DNA from: an uncultured Porphyromonadaceae bacterium
Lineage (GTDB): Bacteria; Bacteroidota; Bacteroidia; Bacteroidales; Muribaculaceae
Reading direction: 5' to 3'
Assembly: GCA_900552325.1 (NCBI GenBank)
Contig: URZG01000030.1
Coordinates: 1-13,456 of the forward strand
Length of the DNA: 13,456 nucleotides
A model generated the notes under the pieces. The model searched no databases and was not told the DNA's origin. It saw only the letters and a list, made by a program, of their open reading frames with translations. The position numbers and the translations under genes were made by a program. Shown one piece after another: positions 6,885 through 11,948 of the stretch (positions are counted from its first letter, which is position 1; every line of letters starts with the position of its first letter).

Positions 6885-6929
6885 ATCTCAATTTATCGCA
6901 ATATATCGTAATTCGCAATAAATTGAGAT
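6885..6929. repeat. 12-bp inverted repeat after fic, same motif as its promoter
   Basis: ATCTCAATTTAT (6885-6896) and ATAAATTGAGAT (6918-6929) are perfect inverted copies. The second is identical to 5530-5541 in the fic promoter. Between the arms CAATTTATC (6889-6897) is followed 10 bp later by CAATATATC (6899-6907), which repeats the promoter's phasing in inverse orientation. ATTTATCGCAA occurs both at 5513-5523 and at 6891-6901. It starts 6 bp after the fic stop codon. Confidence 0.75.
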
Positions 6930-7015
6930 GCAACACACTGATAATAAAAAATATCAGCCATACAAACAAATCTTGAATTGTTTATACAGCTGATTATTAG
7001 ATTTTTAACTCTTCA

Positions 7016-7041
7016 AATCAATACTCCTCCTCGTTGAAGAA
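7016..7041 (-). repeat. left copy of 26-bp direct repeat (DUF2795 gene end, candidate attL)
   Basis: This is identical over 26 bp to 10404-10429. Read on the minus strand it encodes FFNEEEY and a stop, i.e. the last seven codons of the DUF2795 protein. No coding sequence for the rest of that protein lies upstream of it (right of 7041), so it is an orphan gene end. Confidence 0.75.
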
Positions 7042-7403
7042 TGAATTAATTATTAATAATCAGTATATTACACGAATATTACCAAGGATAGACAAGTGTA
7101 TTTTGCACTAAAAAACCATGAAATGCGACGGCCTTTTACCCTCTGATTTGCTGTTTCGGAGGAAAATGATGAAATCCTTTGAGTGTTCAATGAAGATGAA
7201 TAGTTAATATTTTCAAATGCCTATTATGTAATAATTTAAATCTGAGAAAATAGGCACTTATGTATAAGAATGTCGTAACTTCCTCCATAGTTTGAGATGA
7301 TATATAATTAACCGCAGCATCGCCAAATAACAGTTGATCTGCTATATTGATGATGCCGCGGTAAAGTCTTTAGGAAAATACAGTCTTAGTGGGTGATTAT
7401 CTC
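7042..7403. other. AT-rich non-coding stretch with two inverted repeats
   Basis: I see no gene here. The first inverted repeat is TGCCTATT (7218-7225) with AATAGGCA (7249-7256), a perfect 8 bp with a 23-nt loop. The second is ACCGCAGCATC (7311-7321) with GATGCCGCGGT (7352-7362), 10 of 11 bp paired with a 30-nt loop. The second lies about 40 bp past the lipoprotein stop and may form the end of its transcript, though no T-tract follows on the minus strand. Confidence 0.5.
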
Positions 7404-8123
7404 TTATTCGAGTTTCCCATTACGGAAATCAGAAACCGCTTTATCTGAAAGACTTACTTCGGAGAAATAACATGTATGTTCATTGTCTTTTGGGCTTTGG
7501 GAACTTATGCCGAGGAGAAGCTGGTCTGGATAATCGTTCTTATACAAGCGTGCCATGCGCCATACTTCTCCATCTTCGGAGAAGTAGCTGCCTATCTGTT
7601 TGCCGTCAGATGAAATTCTCATATATACGAAAGGTCCGGCAATAGATTGGTGGTTATTGTCGTCTGACGTACCGATTGTACGGACTGTCACGACTCTGTG
7701 ATCTCCGTATTCATCCTGCTCGAAACATAGTTTCTGGCTATGCTTTTCATTCTCATAGACATAGAGTACACCTGCGGAGTAAGTACCGGTATCGGTAAAT
7801 TGAGGTTCAACCTTTGCGGTGAATGTGAAAGGTTTCGTATTATCAACCTCGGTAAAGAGAACGGGGGACGAATTGATGGTACTCTGCTCGTCGGGGGCAC
7901 GGAAATAGTCAGTCTGAGGTCCGGCCACAAACTTTAATGTGTCGTTAACGATGGTAACGCCACTTTCGGCATTATTTTTGGATTGGGTGAATTTTACACC
8001 GCCAATCTCAATGTCACAGGAAGAAAATGTCTCCTGTACAGAGGGAGTCTCTGTCTTGTTGTCAGAGCACCCGGTCATGATTATGCCCATAAGCATGAAT
8101 GAGTATAGGAATTTCTTTTGCAT
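7404..8123 (-). CDS. DUF1349-type lipoprotein
   Basis: This is a 239-residue lipoprotein. It has a type II signal peptide with MTGC ending the hydrophobic stretch (lipidated Cys19). SDNKTE follows, an acidic start to the mature protein that in Bacteroidetes often marks surface export. The rest resembles DUF1349, a concanavalin-like beta-sandwich family: FTFTAKVEP, AGVLYVYENEKHSQKLCFE, HRVVTVRTIGTSDDNN, PFVYMRISSDGKQIGSYFSEDGEVW, then LLGISSQSP. Such domains often bind carbohydrate, but no ligand can be named here. The start is the ATG at 8123, which sits about 25 bp after a -7 box. A longer reading from a TTG at 8177 would begin upstream of that box. It follows the LuxR-type gene on the same strand, 98 bp away, and has its own promoter. 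Confidence 0.75.
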   Translation of the reverse strand: MQKKFLYSFMLMGIIMTGCSDNKTETPSVQETFSSCDIEIGGVKFTQSKNNAESGVTIVNDTLKFVAGPQTDYFRAPDEQSTINSSPVLFTEVDNTKPFTFTAKVEPQFTDTGTYSAGVLYVYENEKHSQKLCFEQDEYGDHRVVTVRTIGTSDDNNHQSIAGPFVYMRISSDGKQIGSYFSEDGEVWRMARLYKNDYPDQLLLGISSQSPKDNEHTCYFSEVSLSDKAVSDFRNGKLE

Positions 8124-8146
8124 CGTGATATATTTAGTTCGTGATG

Positions 8147-8154
8147 CAAAATTA
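8147..8154 (-). promoter_or_regulatory. -7 box of the lipoprotein gene
   Basis: On the minus strand this reads TAATTTTG, an exact -7 match. A spacer of 20 nt separates it from ATTG (8175-8178), a near match to the -33 TTTG. The leader to the ATG at 8123 is about 20 nt. Confidence 0.6.
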
Positions 8155-8159
8155 GAGGC

Positions 8160-8185
8160 TTTCAGAATATTGTACAATACTGAAA
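8160..8185. promoter_or_regulatory. palindrome over the -33 region of the lipoprotein promoter
   Basis: TATTGTACAATA (8168-8179) is a perfect 12-bp palindrome, and outer arms TTTCAG (8160-8165) and CTGAAA (8180-8185) extend it with a 2-nt bulge. It covers the -33 region of the lipoprotein gene. The LuxR-type protein encoded just upstream is the obvious candidate to bind it. That assignment is inference. Confidence 0.5.
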
Positions 8186-8221
8186 TTTCACCAATTTTAC
8201 ATCAGGAGCGAATGATGGATC

Positions 8222-8986
8222 TTAAATAAGATTCATTTTGACCCCGATTTCTACCGCCGCCACAGTGTTTTTGACGCGCAGAACCGACAAGATATCCTGA
8301 CGGTGTCGGTTAACGGTATTGAAGGATATATTAAGACTTTCGGCAATTTGCTTGCTGCCGAGACCTTTTGCCAGAAAACCCAGAATTTCTTTTTGCCGTT
8401 TGCTTAACAATTTGTTGTTGTTCTGTCTGTATTCCTCTTTGCTGACAGTTAGCCCTGTATAGGTGTTTACGATTCCGCCATTCAATCCCAGTGATGTTTG
8501 AGGGAAGGGAGAGTATGTACATAATCCACACCAAATGCTCCCATTTGATAGGCAGTTCAGATAACGGGTGGTGTGTAATATTTGCACAGTATCGCTTCGC
8601 CTCTCGTTATATATTCTTAAAAAACAAGAAGCTAAATATTCTGATTTCTTACTTGCGGGAACATTTTTCAGATAGGCTAAGAAACTGAGTTCAAGTATAT
8701 GACGTTCCAATAAGTCCTCTTTGACTACTCTGTCGAATATTACATTTTCAAATGCCGTCTCATAATCTTCCAAATATTCAGGCAGACCGAAAAAATATTG
8801 ACCGAACTTTCCGGCATATATATAACAGACGCTATTATGAAAATCAGAAACCACCCCAACACCTTCGGTAGCTCGGGCATAGGCTCGGGCATAAGTCTTG
8901 GTAGACTCAAGTAAAGCTAAGTCATACTCAGAACTTACAAATTTTTGACCTGTCAACAGTTGTTTAAGCTCCTTTTCCTGTTTCAC
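8222..8986 (-). CDS. LuxR-type (GerE HTH) transcriptional regulator
   Basis: This is a 254-residue regulator. Residues about 194-254 form a GerE/LuxR helix-turn-helix: LLSKRQKEILGFLAKGLGSK, then QIAESLNISFNTVNRHRQDILSVLRV, closing on a short hydrophobic helix. Residues about 1-180 form a sensory region, probably PAS-like, that I cannot assign to a ligand. The conserved phosphoacceptor architecture of response regulators is absent. The start is GTG at 8986: no ATG lies near the N-terminus and a TAG stop closes the frame shortly upstream. A -7 box lies about 27 bp further up. The lipoprotein gene follows on the same strand, with a palindrome over its promoter, which suggests it is the regulated target. 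Confidence 0.8.
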   Translation of the reverse strand: MKQEKELKQLLTGQKFVSSEYDLALLESTKTYARAYARATEGVGVVSDFHNSVCYIYAGKFGQYFFGLPEYLEDYETAFENVIFDRVVKEDLLERHILELSFLAYLKNVPASKKSEYLASCFLRIYNERRSDTVQILHTTRYLNCLSNGSIWCGLCTYSPFPQTSLGLNGGIVNTYTGLTVSKEEYRQNNNKLLSKRQKEILGFLAKGLGSKQIAESLNISFNTVNRHRQDILSVLRVKNTVAAVEIGVKMNLI

Positions 8987-9012
8987 GCTGCAATGCTATT
9001 CCGTTACTATTA

Positions 9013-9020
9013 CAAAATTA
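9013..9020 (-). promoter_or_regulatory. -7 box of the LuxR-type gene
   Basis: On the minus strand this reads TAATTTTG, an exact match. It lies about 27 bp upstream of the GTG start at 8986 and supports that start. A -33 TTTG at standard distance is not clear. Confidence 0.5.
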
Positions 9021-9193
9021 ACAAATTATATTTATACAACACAATTCCAGCTGCAAAAACTGCAAAAGTGAGGGTCATTGAGTTGGAACCTTCGCAACTG
9101 GCCATCTAAATATCCAGTTAAACAGACGATTACAACATTGTTGTTGAGAATGAATTACTGAAAGAATACGAACACCATAACTTGAAAATTCGG

Positions 9194-9629
9194 CTATCGT
9201 CTGCTATTCATACTTCGTTTGGATTGTGTGGGTTTCAGCATCTTGTGGGCTTGCATCATGCAGCGGGAGGCGACGGCGGTCGTCTTCACCCGGATTGCGT
9301 CCCCACGGGAGGTCTGATTAGGTGCCACCGCCTCCACATGACTGGGCGAATTGGGTTGCGCCATCGAGATAGCCGAGGAACAGATACATCGCACACTTCA
9401 GGATCTCGTTGGGCTGTTCGGCTATTGTTGTGAGAAAGTCGTCATCTAAATCTGCTTTAAGTTCTGATGGCATCGCTGCGAATAGTTTACGTATATCAAC
9501 CACGAGTCTTCCGAAGATGGCATCCGTCAGCCTCATGCGTACCTGCTCCTGATGTTTGCTCGTCAATTCATGGTAATCACTTTGAGCATTATCGCGTTTT
9601 TCGGTGAGAGCGTCAAGTTCATCCTGCCG
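9194..9629 (-). pseudogene. decayed C-terminal end of a MobV/Pre-like relaxase
   Basis: This is a broken 3' coding piece. Reading leftward on the minus strand, a frame open from just after a TAA (9630-9632) gives a coiled-coil-like stretch (RQDELDALTEKRDNAQSDYH) and a helical domain ending FLGYLDGATQFAQSCGGGGT. After an in-frame TAA this continues as SDLPWGRNPGEDDRR. A shift of frame then restores ASRCMMQAHKMLKPTQ to a final stop near 9194. A Gly-rich linker, an LPWGR-acidic box and a Cys/Met helix is how I remember the C-termini of Bacteroidetes mobilisation (plasmid recombination) proteins. There is no catalytic N-terminal part. One nonsense and one frameshift lesion make it non-functional. 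The family call rests on memory of the C-terminal pattern. Confidence 0.5.
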
Positions 9630-9673
9630 TTAGGATAATCTTCTGTTACTCCAGTTTTTTGGGAAAGCAGATA

Positions 9674-9943
9674 TCAGAATAATTCAGAATGTGATCCAAA
9701 ACGGACAAGTTTTATTATGCCTTCCTCTTTATCCCACCAAATCAGCAATGTGTCACTTTCGACATGGCATTCCATATAACCACGATAATTGCCGGTCAGA
9801 ATGTGAGGCTTGTTTTCATCTGGAATCGGTTGCCCATTTACGAGCAGTTTGAGAAGCACCTCCAGTTTGTCGATTATCTTAATCTTGTATTTATAACGCT
9901 TGAGGTCTTTCTTAAACTGAGACGTAAGTTTGAGGGTATTCAT
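9674..9943 (-). CDS. yafQ: YafQ-type mRNA interferase toxin
   Basis: This 89-residue toxin belongs to the RelE superfamily, YafQ branch, which cuts mRNA in the ribosomal A site. The catalytic residues of the E. coli protein have clear counterparts: H47 (HILTG), H60 and D64 (CHVESD), H85 (GSHSELF) and the final F89. The basic N-terminal helices (SQFKKDLKRYKYK) are typical. The length matches the family. The ATG at 9943 overlaps the TGA of the antitoxin gene by 4 bp (ATGA), so the pair is translationally coupled in the standard antitoxin-then-toxin order. The position usually held by Trp after the Asp is Thr here; the rest of the active site is intact. It is probably active and neutralised by the neighbour. 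Confidence 0.88.
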   Translation of the reverse strand: MNTLKLTSQFKKDLKRYKYKIKIIDKLEVLLKLLVNGQPIPDENKPHILTGNYRGYMECHVESDTLLIWWDKEEGIIKLVRFGSHSELF

Positions 9944-10188
9944 AACGAATCGACAAAACTGCGGAAACTGTTCAAATCGAGCGTCTCAAGATTGTCAGAG
10001 GTTTCTGCTTCCTTCATGGCGGCGAGAGTGGTCTTGTTGGGCCGGTCAGCCACGAATGCCATTAGTACACTCTCCACAAGATTATTGAGACTACGATTAT
10101 GACGCTTCGCTTCCGCCTGAAGACAAGAGAGAAGGTCTTCGCTAAGACGGAATGATGTTTGTTTTCTTTTAATTGATGCCGTATTCAT
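9940..10188 (-). CDS. RHH-type antitoxin partner of YafQ
   Basis: This is an 82-residue antitoxin. Residues about 8-45 (KQTSFRLSEDLLSCLQAEAK, then RHNRSLNNLVESVLM) match a ribbon-helix-helix DNA-binding domain: a short strand, then two helices with NRSLNNLVE as the second turn. The C-terminal half is acidic (EAETSDNLETLDLNSF) and probably wraps the toxin. The ATG at 10188 is chosen over an in-frame upstream reading to 10224 because it follows a full promoter at ordinary distance. It should repress its own operon. The direct repeats TTGTATA at 10198-10204 and 10225-10231 flank the -7 box and are candidate sites. Confidence 0.8.
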   Translation of the reverse strand: MNTASIKRKQTSFRLSEDLLSCLQAEAKRHNRSLNNLVESVLMAFVADRPNKTTLAAMKEAETSDNLETLDLNSFRSFVDSL

Positions 10189-10210
10189 ATCATATAATTG
10201 TATAGTAGTG

Positions 10211-10242
10211 CAAAGGTAATGCATTTGTATAACACTTGCAAA
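10211..10242 (-). promoter_or_regulatory. promoter of the antitoxin-toxin operon
   Basis: On the minus strand TTTG (10239-10242), 20 nt, then TACCTTTG (10211-10218) form a complete match to the Bacteroidetes -33/-7 pattern, about 22 bp before the antitoxin ATG. Direct TTGTATA copies lie at 10198-10204 and 10225-10231. Confidence 0.7.
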
Positions 10243-10318
10243 TCAAAATTAGTTTTCCTCGTTTGAGATAGCTGCGTTCTATCGTATTTTGGACAAGCGA
10301 ATTATGCGCTAAAAGGAT

Positions 10319-10363
10319 GCAAAAAGCGATTGGCAAGTTTATTTCATCGCTTACCAATCGCTT
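10319..10363 (-). terminator. rho-independent terminator of the DUF2795 gene
   Basis: AAGCGATTGG (10324-10333) and CCAATCGCTT (10354-10363) form a perfect 10-bp stem with a further AAG/CTT pairing inside. Read on the minus strand the stem runs straight into TTTTT. It lies 43 bp past the DUF2795 stop. It falls on the inner side of the 26-bp repeat, so if the island model is right the present terminator came with the island. Confidence 0.7.
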
Positions 10364-10403
10364 GTGTATAAATTATTTACGCCTTATAATCGGGCTAATT
10401 TTC

Positions 10404-10429
10404 AATCAATACTCCTCCTCGTTGAAGAA
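10404..10429 (-). repeat. right copy of 26-bp direct repeat (candidate attR)
   Basis: This is identical to 7016-7041 in the same orientation. It covers the last seven codons, the stop and two further bases of the DUF2795 gene. Confidence 0.75.
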
Positions 10430-10627
10430 GAAGTCTTCTTTGGAGGGGTAGTCGGGCCAGATGTCTTCGATGGATTCGTACGCTTCGCCTTCGTCTTCGA
10501 TTTCCTGGAGGTTCTCGATTACTTCCAGGGGAGCGCCCGAACGCTGGGCGTAGTCTATGAGTTCCTCGCGGGTTGCAGGCCAGGGCGCGTCCTCGAGTTT
10601 CGATGCTAATTCAAGTGTCCAGTACAT
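10406..10627 (-). CDS. DUF2795-like small acidic protein
   Basis: This is a complete 73-residue, strongly acidic, soluble protein. It begins MYWTLELASKLEDAPWPATR and continues ELIDYAQRSGAPLEVIENLQ. It ends in a Asp/Glu-rich tail (SIEDIWPDYPSKEDFFFNEEEY). The first 45 residues match my memory of DUF2795, a small helical family with no proven function that is common in Bacteroidales. The ATG at 10627 gives the expected length. Its 3' end is duplicated at 7016-7041. I saw no clear -7 box upstream, and it is separated by 110 bp from the PduO-type gene on the same strand, so readthrough from that operon is possible. Confidence 0.75.
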   Translation of the reverse strand: MYWTLELASKLEDAPWPATREELIDYAQRSGAPLEVIENLQEIEDEGEAYESIEDIWPDYPSKEDFFFNEEEY

Positions 10628-10737
10628 GGTCGTGAATGTATTGTTATTGAGGGTGTTTATGTTTTCTGTTACTTATAAACGCGCGGCGTGGCGAATTATT
10701 ATGGCCGTTGTGTTTTTTTATACAATGTGACCTGACT

Positions 10738-11304
10738 TTACTTGCTCCAGGGGATGTCGGGGCATCCGGCGGCGTGGTTGAGGGCGCGGCCGAGGATGAA
10801 GAGGTAGTCGCTCAGGCGGTTTATGAAAGTCGGCACGAGGGGATGCACCGGGGTGCGTGCGGCCTGCAGGGTGGCGATGTTGCGCTCGGCGCGGCGGCAT
10901 ACGGTGCGGGTCACGTTGGCCTGTGCTGCGGCCACGGTGCCGCCGGGAAGGATGAACGAACGCAAAGGGGGCAGTATGGCGTCGAGGGCGTCGATGCGTT
11001 CCTCCAGAAGTGTCACGTCGGCTTCGGAAAGTCCCTGCGGGGAGGTGTCGGGTCCGTCGGGGAGATCGGCGGTATCGGTGGCCAGATAGGCGCCGATGTT
11101 AAACAGACGGTTCTGCACCGTCAGGAGTGCGGCGTCATCGTCGGGCGTCAGGGCGTCCTTGCCAACGGCGCGGAGCAGCCCGAGGTGCGAGTTGAGTTCG
11201 TCAACAGTGCCGTAGGCGTCAAGCCGCGGCGAAGCCTTGGAGGTGCGTCGTCCCCCTACAAGGGAGGTGGAACCGGCATCGCCGGTACGGGTATAGATTT
11301 TCAT
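10738..11304 (-). CDS. PduO-type ATP:cob(I)alamin adenosyltransferase
   Basis: It transfers the adenosyl group of ATP to reduced cobalamin, making coenzyme B12 for enzymes such as methylmalonyl-CoA mutase. The protein has 188 residues, the usual size. The N-terminal ATP-binding motif KIYTRTGDAGSTSLVGG spans residues 2-18. Two further conserved segments follow: VTRTVCRRAER at 131-141 and NRLSDYLFILGR at 162-173. These belong to the PduO/MMAB family and not to the CobA family. There is no microcompartment or pdu gene nearby, so it is a housekeeping copy. The ATG at 11304 lies 25 bp after the stop of the LOG-family gene, so the two are probably cotranscribed. The region is GC-rich like its neighbours. 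Confidence 0.92.
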   Translation of the reverse strand: MKIYTRTGDAGSTSLVGGRRTSKASPRLDAYGTVDELNSHLGLLRAVGKDALTPDDDAALLTVQNRLFNIGAYLATDTADLPDGPDTSPQGLSEADVTLLEERIDALDAILPPLRSFILPGGTVAAAQANVTRTVCRRAERNIATLQAARTPVHPLVPTFINRLSDYLFILGRALNHAAGCPDIPWSK

Positions 11305-11329
11305 GATGTGGGGGATATGGTGTGGATGG

Positions 11330-11890
11330 TTATCGGTCGGGATTAGCGAGGAGTTCCTCGTTGGCGCGGCCCAGGGCGGCGGTAAGCTCCCCTACGGTGG
11401 GATAGAACTGCAGGTGACGGGTAGCCGGCGGGGTGGCGAGCGACCGCGTCACCATGTGTCCCATCAGATCCTTCAGCGGTGAATATAGGTCGTTGCGGTT
11501 GAGGAGCATCACCGGCTTGGGCTCACGGAAGAAAGTCATCGAAGCCAGGGCGGCGAACACCTCGTCGAGGGTGCCGATACCGCCGTCAAGAGCCACGAAA
11601 ACGTCGGCGTTCTCCTCCATCATCTGTTTGCGCTCGTGGAGAGTGGAACAGAAGAGGTTCACTGTGTTGTCGGGGTGCATTGAGTCGATGCGGTTCTGCG
11701 GCACAACGCCCATCACGATGGCTCCGGCCTCGCGGGCGGCGTGGGCCACCTCATGCATCAGCCCCAGCGAGAGGCCTCCGTAGACGAGCTGATGGCCGTT
11801 CTCGCCTATCCATCGCCCGAGGGTGCGGGCGTCATCTACAACTTCCTGCGGGAGTCCGGCCTTGGCCGAGCAATATACGGCGATTCTCAT
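11330..11890 (-). CDS. LOG-family (TIGR00730-type) Rossmann-fold protein
   Basis: This 186-residue protein is in the lysine-decarboxylase-like LOG family. Members with both signature motifs release free cytokinin bases or hydrolyse nucleoside monophosphates. The N-terminal strand (MRIAVYCSA), YGGLSLGLM (37-45), ERKQMM (86-91, with the conserved Arg) and GGIGTLDEVF (103-112, with the conserved Glu110) are present. The usual PGGxGT is DGGIGT here (Asp102 replaces Pro) and the GLMG end of the first motif is GLMH, so substrate or activity may differ from textbook LOG enzymes. It is first in a two-gene unit with the adenosyltransferase gene and divergent from the U32 gene. The start ATG at 11890 follows a -7 box. 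Confidence 0.82.
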   Translation of the reverse strand: MRIAVYCSAKAGLPQEVVDDARTLGRWIGENGHQLVYGGLSLGLMHEVAHAAREAGAIVMGVVPQNRIDSMHPDNTVNLFCSTLHERKQMMEENADVFVALDGGIGTLDEVFAALASMTFFREPKPVMLLNRNDLYSPLKDLMGHMVTRSLATPPATRHLQFYPTVGELTAALGRANEELLANPDR

Positions 11891-11909
11891 AAGAGTGTCT
11901 GTTGTTTTG

Positions 11910-11943
11910 TTTGGCGCAAAAATAAGAAAATTTCGTAACTTTG
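11910..11943 (+). promoter_or_regulatory. promoter of the U32 gene, almost leaderless
   Basis: TTTG (11910-11913), 22 nt, then TAACTTTG (11936-11943, exact -7 match). The ATG at 11949 is only 5 nt after the -7 box, so the transcript would have a leader of at most a few nucleotides. Confidence 0.65.
11917..11924 (-). promoter_or_regulatory. -7 box of the LOG-PduO operon
   Basis: On the minus strand this reads TATTTTTG, an exact TAnnTTTG match, 26 bp upstream of the ATG at 11890. It lies inside the spacer of the divergent U32 promoter, so the two promoters overlap and should compete for polymerase. No clear -33 is visible. Confidence 0.5.
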
Positions 11944-11948
11944 CCCCT

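Larger units (their letters stand above)
7016..10429. mobile_element. candidate integrated island at the 3' end of a DUF2795 gene
   Basis: About 3.4 kb is bounded by the 26-bp direct repeat. The right copy is the true 3' end of the DUF2795 gene and the left copy is a detached duplicate. This is the pattern left when a site-specific element integrates into the end of a gene and restores it. The content is AT-richer than the core genes to the right and is accessory in nature: a regulator-lipoprotein pair, a degenerate relaxase end, and a toxin-antitoxin pair. No tyrosine or serine recombinase is visible, so the element would be a remnant or depend on an integrase in trans. Loss of most of a tandem DUF2795 copy is an alternative. 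Confidence 0.5.

Noticed and set aside
8124..8177. Extension of the lipoprotein to a TTG at 8177
   Set aside because: It would place 18 residues before the signal peptide and cover the -7 box; the ATG at 8123 gives a normal lipoprotein signal.
9182..9433. Plus-strand open frame of 83 codons
   Set aside because: It lies antisense to the relaxase relic and has no family pattern; the minus strand gives the meaningful reading.
7290..10269. GTTTGAGAT at 7290-7298 and 10261-10269 as integrase arm sites
   Set aside because: A 9-bp match in AT-rich DNA is compatible with chance, and the placement relative to the 26-bp repeat is not symmetrical enough.
10708..11346. Plus-strand open frame of 212 codons
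   Set aside because: It is antisense to the complete PduO-type gene. Its Gly/Val-rich composition is typical of the reverse strand of a GC-rich gene.
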